Shown: positions 34,916 through 44,275 of the stretch, piece by piece
How the letters are laid out: each line of letters starts with the position of its first letter
Position numbering within the stretch: position 1 is the first letter of the stretch
Assembly (NCBI RefSeq): GCF_049852125.1
Contig: NZ_CP187532.1
Span: forward strand, 1,364,001-1,428,000
Direction: 5' to 3'
Source: Senimuribacter sp049852125
GTDB lineage: Bacteria; Bacillota; Clostridia; Peptostreptococcales; Anaerovoracaceae
Length of the DNA: 64,000 bases
Made by a program: the position numbers and the translations under genes
The notes under the pieces: generated by a model
Told to the model about the DNA's origin: nothing
The model's database searches: none
Seen by the model: only the letters and a program-made list of their open reading frames with translations

Positions 34916-34918
34916 ACT

Positions 34919-35668
34919 ATGATCTATTTTATCGGAGCAGGCCCCGGCGCTGCGGATCTGATTACAGTAAGAGGCGTGGAACTTTTGAAACAGGCAGATG
35001 TGATCATTTATGCCGGCTCGCTGGTAAATCCGGCGCTTTTGGACTATGCGAAAGAAGGCTGCAAAGTCTATGACAGCGCTAAGATGACGCTGGAAGAAGT
35101 CATCGCGGTGATGAAAGAAAATAAAGGGAAAGAAGTGGTGCGCCTGCATACAGGCGATCCTTGTATCTACGGCGCGATCCGGGAGCAGATGGATATTCTG
35201 GACAGAGAGGCCATGGAATACGTTTCCGTACCGGGTGTCAGCTCCTTTATCGGGGCGGCGGCGGCGCTCAATGCGGAATACACGCTGCCGGGCGTCAGCC
35301 AGACGGTGATTCTCACCAGAATGGCAGGCAGAACGCCGGTGCCGGAAAAAGAAGAAATTTCCAAGCTGGCTTCCCACGGCGCGACAATGGTTGTCTTTTT
35401 GACTTCCACCATGCTAGCGGAGCTTTCACAGCGGCTCATAGAAGGCGGTTACGCGCCGGATAGTCCGGCAGCCATCGTCTACAAGGCAACCTGGCCTGAT
35501 GAAAAGGTAATCCGCACTACAGTGGCGGAGATCGCCAAAGCGGCGGAGGAAAACGGCGTGAACAAAATGGCGCTGATTATGGTAGGCGGATTTTTAGGCA
35601 GCGAGTACGAGCGTTCCAAGCTGTATGACCCGACCTTTACCCATCTATTCAGAGAGGCGAGCAAATAA
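34919..35668 (+). CDS. cbiF: Cobalt-precorrin-4 C11-methyltransferase
   Basis: This 249-residue tetrapyrrole methylase has FIGAGPGAADLITVRG, the YAGSLVNPALL block characteristic of CobM/CbiF, and LHTGDPCIYGAIREQ. It methylates C11 before ring contraction is completed. cbiG begins immediately after the stop codon. Confidence 0.93.
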   Translation: MIYFIGAGPGAADLITVRGVELLKQADVIIYAGSLVNPALLDYAKEGCKVYDSAKMTLEEVIAVMKENKGKEVVRLHTGDPCIYGAIREQMDILDREAMEYVSVPGVSSFIGAAAALNAEYTLPGVSQTVILTRMAGRTPVPEKEEISKLASHGATMVVFLTSTMLAELSQRLIEGGYAPDSPAAIVYKATWPDEKVIRTTVAEIAKAAEENGVNKMALIMVGGFLGSEYERSKLYDPTFTHLFREASK

Positions 35669-36667
35669 ATGAAAACCATCAGTATTTTATCGTTTACGGA
35701 AAGAGGCAAGCTGCTGGCGGAAAAATTGTCCGCCGCGCTGAATAAGAATCATACGACAGAAGTCTTTGATCGCCGGACTGACGCAAAAGCATATCTTTCG
35801 GAACATTTCGCGGAAAAGGATGTATTTGTCTTTATCTGTGCGGCAGGAATTGCCGTTCGGCTCATCGCGCCATTGATTCGCGGAAAGGATGTGGACCCGG
35901 CAGTCGTCGTCATGGATGAATTCGGGCGGTATGCCATTCCCATTCTCAGCGGACATCTGGGCGGCGCCAACGAAGCGGCGGCGGAGATTGCAGAACTGAC
36001 TGGCGCCCAGGTGATTTTGACCACGGCCACAGACATCAATGGAAAGTTCGCAGTAGACGTCTGGAGCAAATATGCTGGCTGCAAGATTATGGATGTCAGC
36101 GGCATCAAGACCGTTTCTTCCGCAGTGCTTGCCGGCGAAAAAATTGGTATCCACAGCGGATTTCCCTTTGAAGGAAACATGCCGAAAGAACTGACCCTGG
36201 ACGAAGCGGAAATCGGCATCTGCGTTTCTCTCGCAGGAAATCAGAAACCGTTCCCGACGACCTTTAACGTAGTGCCAAGGATTGTGACCGTAGGCGTAGG
36301 CTGCCGCAAGGGCGTCGGCAGCGAGCAGTTTGAGAAATTTCTTCTGAAAAACCTGGAAGAAAATAACATTGCAATTGAGGCAGTGGAGCAGATTGCTTCG
36401 ATCGATCTGAAAAAATTCGAAACGTGTATTCTCGCGTTTTGTCATAAATACAAAATTCCTTTTGTGACCTACACGGCGGAAGAACTTGCGGCGGTGCAGG
36501 GCGATTTTTCCGGCTCTGACCTGGTGAAATCCGTGGCGGGTGTGGATAACGTCTGTGAGCGCAGCGCTGTGCTGGGAAGCAAAGGCGGAAGAAGAATTTT
36601 ATCAAAGACCAGCGGCGGCGGCTGTACCTGCGCGCTGGCAATGAAAGATTGGAAGTGTAAGTTTTGA
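35669..36667 (+). CDS. cbiG: Cobalt-precorrin-5A hydrolase CbiG
   Basis: This 332-residue protein has the CbiG N-terminal FICAAGIAVRLIAPLIRGKDVDP and the PILSGHLGGANEAA block, plus the C-terminal GVGCRKGV and KTSGGGCTCALA domain. It opens the delta-lactone and releases the two-carbon fragment as acetaldehyde in the anaerobic pathway. The end overlaps hemA by 4 bp. Confidence 0.93.
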   Translation: MKTISILSFTERGKLLAEKLSAALNKNHTTEVFDRRTDAKAYLSEHFAEKDVFVFICAAGIAVRLIAPLIRGKDVDPAVVVMDEFGRYAIPILSGHLGGANEAAAEIAELTGAQVILTTATDINGKFAVDVWSKYAGCKIMDVSGIKTVSSAVLAGEKIGIHSGFPFEGNMPKELTLDEAEIGICVSLAGNQKPFPTTFNVVPRIVTVGVGCRKGVGSEQFEKFLLKNLEENNIAIEAVEQIASIDLKKFETCILAFCHKYKIPFVTYTAEELAAVQGDFSGSDLVKSVAGVDNVCERSAVLGSKGGRRILSKTSGGGCTCALAMKDWKCKF

Positions 36668-37671
36668 ATATCGTCATGTCCTATATCGACTACAGCATGG
36701 CAAGCTTGTCTGAGCGGGAAGTTTTCTCCTGCACCAAAACCCAGACAGAAACCATTTACGAAAAATTGAAAGAAATCCCGGGCGTGCTGGGCAGCGTGCT
36801 GATCGCCACCTGCAACAGAACAGAGCTCTATCTCTCTCTGGAGGAAGGCGAAGCGGTCAATCCGTTTCAGGCCCTTTGTGAAATCATCGGCGCAGACTAC
36901 CATGCTTATGCCCATATGAACAAGACCATTGCAGGCGATGAGGCCATTATTCATCTCTGTAAAGTAGCCTCCGGTGCGGAATCACAGATCTGGGGAGACG
37001 ATCAGATTGTAACCCAGGTGGACGACGCTCTGAAAGCGGCGCAGCACGCAAAGGCGACCGACAGCATTCTCAACGTGGTGTTTCGGACGGGCGTCAGCGC
37101 GGGGAAAAAAGTGAAGACTCTGGTAGACTTTAAGGTGGATGATAATTCTACTGCGGCAAGAGCCGTGCGTCTGCTGAAAACCAATCCTGCCATCAGGAAA
37201 GTGCTGGTGGTGGGAAACGGTATGATCGGTCGTCTGGTGACAGAACTTTTGGTGAAAGAGGGCATCGAAGCGACCATGACCCTGCGGCAGTATCGGCACG
37301 GTGAAAACATTGTACCGCCGGGTGCGAAGACGGTAAATTATAGTGATCGCTATGAAGCAATCAGTCAGAGCGACGCGGTGGTCAGCGCAACCTTAAGTCC
37401 GCATTACACGGTATATTACGAGGAAGTCGCGGCGCTTTCCCGGGTGCCGGAGGTCTTTATCGATCTGGCTGTGCCGCGGGATATCGATCCCCATGTAGCG
37501 GCGCTGGAAAACGTTCGATATTACGATATCGACACCCTGGGCAGAGACGAACGGGATGCCCGGCAGGAAGCCCAGATGAAAGAAATAGAAAAAATCATTG
37601 AAAAATACATAGTTGACTTTCACAAATGGTACAGTTTCCGGGAAAGTCACAGGGAGAAAGAGGCAATCTAA
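36664..37671 (+). CDS. hemA: Glutamyl-tRNA reductase
   Basis: This 335-residue enzyme has the catalytic cysteine in IATCNRTELY, GAESQIWGDDQI and a Rossmann segment VLVVGNGMIGRLVTELL. It is shorter than the typical 420 residues because the C-terminal dimerisation domain is reduced. It makes glutamate-1-semialdehyde, the entry to all tetrapyrroles. The start is TTG inside the end of cbiG with GGAAGTG upstream. Its place in the corrinoid operon ties precursor supply to the riboswitch. Confidence 0.9.
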   Translation: MNIVMSYIDYSMASLSEREVFSCTKTQTETIYEKLKEIPGVLGSVLIATCNRTELYLSLEEGEAVNPFQALCEIIGADYHAYAHMNKTIAGDEAIIHLCKVASGAESQIWGDDQIVTQVDDALKAAQHAKATDSILNVVFRTGVSAGKKVKTLVDFKVDDNSTAARAVRLLKTNPAIRKVLVVGNGMIGRLVTELLVKEGIEATMTLRQYRHGENIVPPGAKTVNYSDRYEAISQSDAVVSATLSPHYTVYYEEVAALSRVPEVFIDLAVPRDIDPHVAALENVRYYDIDTLGRDERDARQEAQMKEIEKIIEKYIVDFHKWYSFRESHREKEAI

Positions 37672-38403
37672 ATGAAAATATACGTAGTCGGCATCGGGCC
37701 GGGAAACAGCGATTTTATGACGCCGATGGCAAGAGCCGCCATTGAGGAAAGCGACGTAATTGTAGGGTACACCTTGTATGTGGATCTTGTAAAAGATTTG
37801 ACAGCAGGCAAAGAAGTCAAATCCACCGCGATGAAGCAGGAGGTGGATCGGTGCCGAATGGCGCTGGAATCCGCCCTGGAAGGAAAAACAGTCGCTTTTG
37901 TGTGCAGCGGCGACGCGGGGGTTTATGGCATGGCAGGCGTCATGGCGGAAGTGGCGGAAGAACATCCAGAAGTGGAAATTGTAACCGTACCGGGTATTAC
38001 GGCAGCCTGCAGCGGAGCAGCAGTTTTGGGCGCGCCGCTGATTCATGACTTTGCGGTGATTTCTCTGTCGGATCTTCTGACCCCGTGGGAAAAGATTGAA
38101 AAGCGGCTGAAACTTGCGGCAGAGGCGGATTTTGTCGTTTGCCTGTACAATCCAAAGAGCAAGAAACGGCATGACTATATCGACAAGGCCGCCGATCTCA
38201 TGAGCGCTTTTAAGGCATGGGACACGCCGTGCGGTTATGTGAAAAATATCGGCAGGGAGGGTGAAACAGCAGTGGTCTGCACCCTGGCTGATTTGAAAGA
38301 AAACGACGACATCGATATGTTTACTACCGTATTTGTGGGAAACAGTCAGACTAAAGTCATCAACGGAAAGCTGGTAACGCCGCGTGGATACAAAGGGGTA
38401 TAA
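37672..38403 (+). CDS. cbiH: Cobalt-factor III / precorrin-3B C17-methyltransferase
   Basis: This 243-residue tetrapyrrole methylase has YVVGIGPGNSDFMTPMA, VGYTLYVDLV, CSGDAGVYGMAG and LYNPKSKKR, the pattern of the CobJ/CbiH branch. It methylates C17 and drives ring contraction. It starts directly after the hemA stop and overlaps cbiJ by 20 bp. Confidence 0.93.
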   Translation: MKIYVVGIGPGNSDFMTPMARAAIEESDVIVGYTLYVDLVKDLTAGKEVKSTAMKQEVDRCRMALESALEGKTVAFVCSGDAGVYGMAGVMAEVAEEHPEVEIVTVPGITAACSGAAVLGAPLIHDFAVISLSDLLTPWEKIEKRLKLAAEADFVVCLYNPKSKKRHDYIDKAADLMSAFKAWDTPCGYVKNIGREGETAVVCTLADLKENDDIDMFTTVFVGNSQTKVINGKLVTPRGYKGV

Positions 38404-39166
38404 CAATCAAAAAATCCTGGTCTTCGCAGGCACCAGTGAAGGACGCCGTCTGGCGGAAGCCTTTGCAGAGCGGAAGTGGCAGCGCCTGGCAGACTTTTGC
38501 GTCGCCACCGAATACGGCACAGAAATGCTGCGGGATCTAAACGACTTGTCGATCATCGAAGGCCGGCAGACGGCGGAAAAGATGAGAAAGATGCTCCATG
38601 GCGGCGTTTATGGCATGGTCATCGACGCGACCCACCCTTATGCCACAGTGGTCACAGAAAATATCCGAAGCGCCTGTACGGCGGAAAACGTGCCGTATCT
38701 GCGGCTTCTTCGGAGCACGGACAGTCTTCCCCAAGGGGTGATTACGGTTTCTTCTGCCAAAGAGGCAGCGGCGCTTGTGCACCAGCGGGAGGATAAAGTC
38801 CTTTTGACCACCGGCGCCAAAGAACTGTTTCAGTATAGCGGCGTTCGGGATATCGCAGACCGCATCGTAGCTAGAGTGCTGCCGTCGGCAGCGTCCATTG
38901 AGGCGTGCCTTGCGGCAGGGATTGCATCGAAACACATTGTTGCCATGCAGGGTCCTTTTACAAAGGAAATGAATCTGGCGACCATGAAGCAGTACGGCTG
39001 CACCTGTCTTGTTACCAAACATACAGGAAAGCCCGGCGGTTTTGATGATAAACTGGCGGTACTGGAAGCCGGCTATACGGTCATCGTCATCGAAAAACCT
39101 GCTGAAGAAACCGGTGTATCCTTTGAAACGGTCATGAGAAAGGCGGAACGCTTTTATGAACAATAG
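38384..39166 (+). CDS. cbiJ: Cobalt-precorrin-6A reductase
   Basis: This 260-residue protein has KILVFAGTSEGRRLAEA, DATHPYATVVTENI and LRLLRS, the CobK/CbiJ signatures. It reduces the macrocycle with NAD(P)H. The GTG start at 38384 lies inside cbiH. The conserved N-terminus begins only about ten codons later, so a downstream non-standard start cannot be excluded. The end overlaps the next gene by 11 bp. Confidence 0.88.
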   Translation: MDTKGYNNQKILVFAGTSEGRRLAEAFAERKWQRLADFCVATEYGTEMLRDLNDLSIIEGRQTAEKMRKMLHGGVYGMVIDATHPYATVVTENIRSACTAENVPYLRLLRSTDSLPQGVITVSSAKEAAALVHQREDKVLLTTGAKELFQYSGVRDIADRIVARVLPSAASIEACLAAGIASKHIVAMQGPFTKEMNLATMKQYGCTCLVTKHTGKPGGFDDKLAVLEAGYTVIVIEKPAEETGVSFETVMRKAERFYEQ

Positions 39167-39620
39167 ATATTTTCCAATGTTTATACCATCTGCGGGAAAG
39201 ACCGCGTTGGTGGCAGGCGGCGGTAAGATTGCCAGCCGCAGAGTGGAGAGCCTGCTGCAGTTTGACTTTACCATCGTGGTGGTAAGTCCCGCGGTCAATC
39301 AGCAGCTAAAGCTGCTGGCGGAGGCAGGCAGGGTGCAGTGGATTCGCGACACCTATCGCAGCTCGTATCTTGCGGACGCGGATCTGGCGACAGCGTGTAC
39401 CGATGACCGGGCGGTAAACCGGCAAATCGGTGCAGATGCAAGAGCGCGGAACATTCCGGTCAGCGTCTGTGACTGCAAAGAAGAATGCACCTTCTATTTT
39501 CCAGCTGTGGCAGCCAGTGACGAAGTGACCTGCGGCATTGTGGGTACTGGCAGGGATCACCGGATTACAAAGAGAGCCGCGGCGGCGATTCGCGAACTGA
39601 TAACAAGAAAGGCGTACTGA
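39156..39620 (+). CDS. Precorrin-2 dehydrogenase (CysG N-domain/SirC-like)
   Basis: This 154-residue protein has the NAD-binding segment ALVAGGGKIASRRVESLL and DCKEECTFYFPAVA, matching the siroheme synthase N-terminal domain. It oxidises precorrin-2 to sirohydrochlorin, the substrate of the CbiX chelatase encoded at 44601. There is no C-terminal methylase domain; that activity is in the cobA-hemD fusion. The gene start overlaps cbiJ and its stop overlaps hemC. Confidence 0.88.
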   Translation: MNNRYFPMFIPSAGKTALVAGGGKIASRRVESLLQFDFTIVVVSPAVNQQLKLLAEAGRVQWIRDTYRSSYLADADLATACTDDRAVNRQIGADARARNIPVSVCDCKEECTFYFPAVAASDEVTCGIVGTGRDHRITKRAAAAIRELITRKAY

Positions 39621-40495
39621 TGAAAGTAATTGTAGGAAGCAGGGAAAGTAAACTGGCTGTGATTCAGTCGGAGATGGTGATTGACGCCATTAAAAAATAT
39701 GACGATACCATAGAAGTCAGCCTGTTGACCATGAAAACCACAGGCGACATGATTTTAGATAAAACCCTGGATAAAATCGGCGGCAAAGGGTTGTTCGTCA
39801 AAGAACTGGATAAAGCGCTTCTTGACGCGCGAGCAGATTTGACGGTACATAGTCTGAAAGATATGCCCATGGAAGTCTCAGAGCAGCTGCCGCTGCTGGC
39901 GTTTTCCAAGCGAGAGGACCCAAGGGATGGGCTGATTTTGCGGAAAGGACTTGCGGCGCTTCCGGAAAGACCGATCATTGGCAGCTCTAGTCTGCGCAGA
40001 AAGCTGCAGCTGCAGAAGCTGTATCCGGAGGCTGAAATTCGTCCCATCAGGGGAAACGTACAGACCAGACTTGCCAAACTGGACAGCGGAGAATTTGACG
40101 CTATCGTTTTGGCATATGCCGGCGTCAAGCGGCTGGGGCTTTCGCAGCGAGTCAGCAAGCTGTTTTCTGTTGAAGAAATTTTACCGGCGGCATGTCAGGG
40201 AATTCTGGCAGTCCAGGGCAGGGCAGGTTATGAAACGCCGTTTCTCGCGGACTTTGCCGACGAGGAGGCAAAACTGATTGCCCTGGCGGAACGCAGCTTT
40301 GTGCGGACGCTGGACGGCGGCTGCAGTTCACCGGTGGCGGCTCATGCCACCATTTGCGGAGAAGAAATTACCATCCGGGGCTACTATGTAGATGCGGATG
40401 AAAACCAATTTATAGATCAGATTACGGGCGATAAAAACCAGGGAGAGGTTCTCGGAAGAACGCTGGCCCTCAGGATGAAAGGAGACCTGTTATGA
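39620..40495 (+). CDS. hemC: Hydroxymethylbilane synthase (porphobilinogen deaminase)
   Basis: This 291-residue enzyme has VGSRESKLAVIQ, GKGLFVKELDKAL, VHSLKDMP and the dipyrromethane-cofactor cysteine in LDGGCSSPVAAHA. It polymerises four porphobilinogens. It shares an ATGA junction with the previous gene and overlaps the cobA-hemD start by 4 bp. Confidence 0.95.
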   Translation: MKVIVGSRESKLAVIQSEMVIDAIKKYDDTIEVSLLTMKTTGDMILDKTLDKIGGKGLFVKELDKALLDARADLTVHSLKDMPMEVSEQLPLLAFSKREDPRDGLILRKGLAALPERPIIGSSSLRRKLQLQKLYPEAEIRPIRGNVQTRLAKLDSGEFDAIVLAYAGVKRLGLSQRVSKLFSVEEILPAACQGILAVQGRAGYETPFLADFADEEAKLIALAERSFVRTLDGGCSSPVAAHATICGEEITIRGYYVDADENQFIDQITGDKNQGEVLGRTLALRMKGDLL

Positions 40496-41967
40496 GCAAG
40501 GGAAAAGTATATTTGGTAGGCGCAGGTCCAGGCGATAAAGAACTGCTTACGGTGAAGGCTGTCCGCCTGATTCAGGAGGCAGATGTGATTGTCTACGACC
40601 GTCTGGTCAGTGAAAGCATTATGGAACTGATTCCGGAGGGCTGCCGTCTCATCGATGTGGGCAAGAATGTGGGAAACCATCCGGTACCACAGCACGAAAT
40701 CAATCAGATTCTGCTGAGAGAGGGTCTTGCGGGCGGCAATGTGGTTCGTCTGAAGGGCGGCGATCCTTTCGTCTTCGGCAGAGGCGGGGAAGAACTGGAG
40801 TTGCTTTCCGCGCACGGCGTGGCATTTGAAGTCGTGCCCGGCATTACTTCCTCTATTTCTGTACCGGCTTACGCGGGTATTCCTGTGACCCATAGAGATT
40901 TTTGCTCGTCCCTCCATATTATTACTGGTCATGCCAAGGCGGGCGCAGAGCTTTCCATCGATTTTGACGCTTTAGTTCGCCTTCGTGGAACGCTGATTTT
41001 TATGATGAGTGTGTCTACGGTAGGGAAAATTGCGGAGGGTCTGATGCAGGCAGGGATGGAGCCTACTATGCCTTGCGCCGTGATCGAAAACGGCACCTAT
41101 GCAAAACAGCGGAAATTCATATCGGATCTGGCGCATATCGCAGGGACGGTAGCGGACAATCAGGTGAAATCTCCGGCAGTCATCGCCGTAGGCAAGGTAT
41201 GCAGTCTGTCAGACCGGTTCGACTGGTTCGGCAGTCTGCCGCTGAAAGGAAAGCGTATTCTGGTGACTCAGCCAAAGAGCAAAGCTTCCAGGCTGGAAGG
41301 GAAACTGCGGGCTCTTGGAGCAGAAACCAGGCTGTATCCGTGTATCCATACTGATTTTATCAGACCGATGGAGCCGCCTTTCGCGGACTATGACACCTGC
41401 GTATTTACCAGTACCGAGGGGGTGCATTCTTTCTTCCGTTGGCTGTCAGAGCAGGGCAAAGATGTGCGGGCTGTGGCAGATAAACGGTTCGCCTGCATTG
41501 GCAGTGCGACGGCGGCAGCTTTGCGGGATTACGGACTTTCTGCAGACTTTGTGCCGACGGTCTTTGACGGAGAAACCTTGGGGAAAGAAATGGTGTCCAC
41601 AGGTTTCGTAAACGGTGACAGCAAAGTGATTCTCCTGCGGGCGAGAATCGGCACGGCGGATTTAACAGGTGCCCTTGACGCAGGCGGCATTTCTTACCTG
41701 GACTATCCGGTGTACGATACCAATTATGTAGAGCATGAAGCAATCGCAGATCTGGATTGCTGGGATTATGTGACCTTTACCAGCAAGTCCTGTGTAGATG
41801 GGTTTGTAAAGACCCAGAAGCGAGAGGATTTCACAGGTGTGCGAGCGCTGTGCATTGGAAAACAGACCGCCGCCGAAGCAGCGAAATTTGGCTTTGACAC
41901 AGTGATTGCTGAGATGGCGACCATCGATAGTATGGTAGAAAAAGTGGGGAGTGAATGTAATGATTAA
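40492..41967 (+). CDS. cobA-hemD: Uroporphyrinogen-III C-methyltransferase/synthase fusion
   Basis: This 491-residue protein has two domains. Residues 1 to about 250 are a SUMT methylase with YLVGAGPGDKELLTVKA, DVIVYDRLVS and VRLKGGDPFVFGRGGEE. Residues from about 255 form a HemD uroporphyrinogen-III synthase with RILVTQPKSKASRL and FTSTEGVHSF. The fusion makes uroporphyrinogen III from hydroxymethylbilane and methylates it to precorrin-2. This fusion is common in Clostridia. It overlaps hemB by 8 bp. Confidence 0.94.
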   Translation: MSKGKVYLVGAGPGDKELLTVKAVRLIQEADVIVYDRLVSESIMELIPEGCRLIDVGKNVGNHPVPQHEINQILLREGLAGGNVVRLKGGDPFVFGRGGEELELLSAHGVAFEVVPGITSSISVPAYAGIPVTHRDFCSSLHIITGHAKAGAELSIDFDALVRLRGTLIFMMSVSTVGKIAEGLMQAGMEPTMPCAVIENGTYAKQRKFISDLAHIAGTVADNQVKSPAVIAVGKVCSLSDRFDWFGSLPLKGKRILVTQPKSKASRLEGKLRALGAETRLYPCIHTDFIRPMEPPFADYDTCVFTSTEGVHSFFRWLSEQGKDVRAVADKRFACIGSATAAALRDYGLSADFVPTVFDGETLGKEMVSTGFVNGDSKVILLRARIGTADLTGALDAGGISYLDYPVYDTNYVEHEAIADLDCWDYVTFTSKSCVDGFVKTQKREDFTGVRALCIGKQTAAEAAKFGFDTVIAEMATIDSMVEKVGSECND

Positions 41968-42940
41968 CAGACCGAGAAGATTAAGAGAAAATCCTTTGAT
42001 CCGCAGCATGGTGCGGGAAACCAGAGCGTCGGCAGACAGTTTGATTTATCCGATTTTCTTTGAAGAAGGAACTAACATCAAAGCGGAGATTTCCGCCATG
42101 GAGGGACAGTACCGCTACAGTCCGGATCGTGCAAAGGAGGTCATTGACCAGTGTCTTGCGCATGGCGTGAACAAAGTGCTTCTGTTCGGTATCCCGAAAG
42201 AAAAGGACGAGGTGGGCAGCCAGGCTTATGCGGAAAACGGTATCGTGCAGCAGGCAGTCCGCGCCATCAAAAAAGAATACAAGGATGAAGTTTATGTGAT
42301 TACTGACGTGTGCATGTGCGAGTATACATCCCATGGACACTGCGGCATCCTCTGCGGTCACGATGTAGATAATGATGAAACCCTGAACTATCTGGCGAAG
42401 ACAGCGGTATCTCATGCGGCAGCAGGCGCGGACATGGTAGCACCGTCCGATATGATGGACGGACGCATTGCAGCCCTTCGCGCAGGTCTCGATGAAAACG
42501 GCTTTAAAAATACGCCGATTATGAGCTATGCCATCAAATACGCCTCTAAGTTCTACGGACCGTTCCGGGAAGCAGCAGGCAGCGCGCCGTCCTTCGGCGA
42601 CAGAAAGACCTACCAGATGGACCCGCACAATGTGCGAGAGGCGATGAAAGAAGCGGCGCTGGATGAAGAAGAAGGCGCGGATATTCTGATGGTAAAGCCG
42701 GCGCTTTCCTATCTGGATGTGATCAAGGAGCTTTCTTATAACACGAACCTGCCAATCGCCACTTACAGCGTCAGCGGTGAATACGCCATGATCAAAAATG
42801 CAGGCAAGGCGGGGCTCATCGACGAATATGGCATCATGTGTGAAACCGCCACTTCCATGTACCGGGCAGGCGCAGACATCATCATGACCTACTATGCTAT
42901 GGAAATCGCGGACGCCATCAGAAAAGGAGATATCGGCTAA
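41960..42940 (+). CDS. hemB: Delta-aminolevulinic acid dehydratase (porphobilinogen synthase)
   Basis: This 326-residue enzyme has RPRRLRENPLIRSMVRET, the metal cysteine cluster DVCMCEYTSHGHCG, and the Schiff-base lysines in SYAIKYASKFYGPFREA and MVKPALSYLD. It condenses two aminolevulinates to porphobilinogen. ATG 41960 has GGGGAGTG upstream; GTG 41951 is a less likely start. The stop overlaps hemL. Confidence 0.95.
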   Translation: MINRPRRLRENPLIRSMVRETRASADSLIYPIFFEEGTNIKAEISAMEGQYRYSPDRAKEVIDQCLAHGVNKVLLFGIPKEKDEVGSQAYAENGIVQQAVRAIKKEYKDEVYVITDVCMCEYTSHGHCGILCGHDVDNDETLNYLAKTAVSHAAAGADMVAPSDMMDGRIAALRAGLDENGFKNTPIMSYAIKYASKFYGPFREAAGSAPSFGDRKTYQMDPHNVREAMKEAALDEEEGADILMVKPALSYLDVIKELSYNTNLPIATYSVSGEYAMIKNAGKAGLIDEYGIMCETATSMYRAGADIIMTYYAMEIADAIRKGDIG

Positions 42941-44202
42941 TGAAAGATTCTACCAAATTATTTGAAAGAGCAAAACAGGTGATGCCGGGCGGTGTCAACA
43001 GTCCGGTCAGAGCATTTAAATCCGTAGGTCTTACTCCTCGTTTTATCGACAAAGCCTGCGGCAATAAAATCTACAATGTAGAAGGAAAGGAATATCTGGA
43101 TTATGTCGGCTCCTGGGGACCGATGATTTTGGGGCACGCGGACCCGAAAGTCATCAGCGCTGTGCAGAAGCAGGCAGAAAAGGGGCTTAGTTTCGGCGCG
43201 TGTACAGAGCTGGAAGTTGCCCTTGCAGAACTGATTTGTGCCAATATTCCCCATGTAGAGATGATTCGTATGGTCAGCAGCGGCACCGAGGCAGTCATGA
43301 GCGCGCTGCGGCTTGCCAGAGGCTATACGAAGAAAAACAAGATTATTAAATTTGAAGGCTGTTATCACGGTCACAGCGACGCCATGCTGGTCAAAGCCGG
43401 TTCCGGCGCTATGACCTTTGGCGATCCGGACAGCGCCGGCGTAACTCGCGGTGCGGCAGAGGATACGCTCCTTGCCCGCTATAACGACCTTGACAGCGTG
43501 GAAACCCTGCTGGAAAACAATCGGGATGCGGTTGCCTGCGTAATCGTAGAAGCAACCGCTGCCAATATGGGCGTGGTGCCGGCAGCGCCTGGATTTTTAC
43601 AGGGACTGCGGGATTTGTGTGATCGGTACGGTGCGCTTCTGATTTTTGATGAAGTCATTACGGGATTCCGTCTTGCTTTTGGCGGTGCGGCAGCATACTT
43701 CGGCGTAACGCCGGATTTAGTCACTTACGGAAAAATCATCGGCGGCGGTATGCCGGTAGGCGCATATGGCGGCAGAAAGGAAATTATGGAATGTGTCTCT
43801 CCGCTGGGAAGCGTGTATCAGGCAGGCACATTATCAGGAAATCCCATCGCCATGACTGCAGGACTTACAACGCTGACACAGCTTTTGGAAGATCCAGGTA
43901 TTTATACCCGTATCAATGAGATGGGACAGTATCTGGCAGACGGCCTGCGCCGCGTCAGCGGTCTGACCGTCAATCACATCGGTTCTCTGGTCTGCATGTT
44001 TAACACCAAAGAACCGGTCACCGATTATGACAGCGCCTGCAAGTCAGATACCGTAGGCTTCAGCCGCGTTTTTGAAAAGCTTTTGGAAGCAGGCATCTAT
44101 GTGGCGCCGTCCCAGTATGAAGCTATGTTCTTAAATACCTGTTTTACCAAAGAAGAACTGGATCAGACCATTGCGGCATATGAGAAAGCGTTGGCAGAAT
44201 AA
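42940..44202 (+). CDS. hemL: Glutamate-1-semialdehyde 2,1-aminomutase
   Basis: This 420-residue PLP enzyme has VMPGGVNSPVRAFKSVG, SSGTEAVMSALRLARG, FDEVITGFR and the lysine in TYGKIIGGGMPVGAYGG. It converts the hemA product to 5-aminolevulinate. It shares an ATGA-type junction with hemB. After it, the otherwise overlapping operon is interrupted by 398 bp with a hairpin and array D. Confidence 0.95.
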   Translation: MKDSTKLFERAKQVMPGGVNSPVRAFKSVGLTPRFIDKACGNKIYNVEGKEYLDYVGSWGPMILGHADPKVISAVQKQAEKGLSFGACTELEVALAELICANIPHVEMIRMVSSGTEAVMSALRLARGYTKKNKIIKFEGCYHGHSDAMLVKAGSGAMTFGDPDSAGVTRGAAEDTLLARYNDLDSVETLLENNRDAVACVIVEATAANMGVVPAAPGFLQGLRDLCDRYGALLIFDEVITGFRLAFGGAAAYFGVTPDLVTYGKIIGGGMPVGAYGGRKEIMECVSPLGSVYQAGTLSGNPIAMTAGLTTLTQLLEDPGIYTRINEMGQYLADGLRRVSGLTVNHIGSLVCMFNTKEPVTDYDSACKSDTVGFSRVFEKLLEAGIYVAPSQYEAMFLNTCFTKEELDQTIAAYEKALAE

Positions 44203-44208
44203 GAACCC

Positions 44209-44238
44209 CACCCGCCTGCGAAGCAGAGCTTCGGGCGG
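44209..44238 (+). terminator. GC-rich hairpin after hemL
   Basis: CCCGCC (44210 on) pairs with GGGCGGG, with GAAGC/GCTTC nearer the loop. No T-run follows, so it may be a processing or partial termination site rather than a strong terminator. Confidence 0.4.
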
Positions 44239-44275
44239 GTACCCGGAAGCCTGCTTGTCCTTAGACAATAAGACA

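Noticed and set aside
37393..38406. Long reverse-strand open frame opposite cbiH/hemA
   Set aside because: It is antisense to clear cbiH and hemA. The translation has no recognisable domain and the frame arises from codon bias of the sense genes.
44209..44238. Strong intrinsic terminator after hemL
   Set aside because: The hairpin is GC-rich but lacks a T-run, so strong termination is unsupported.
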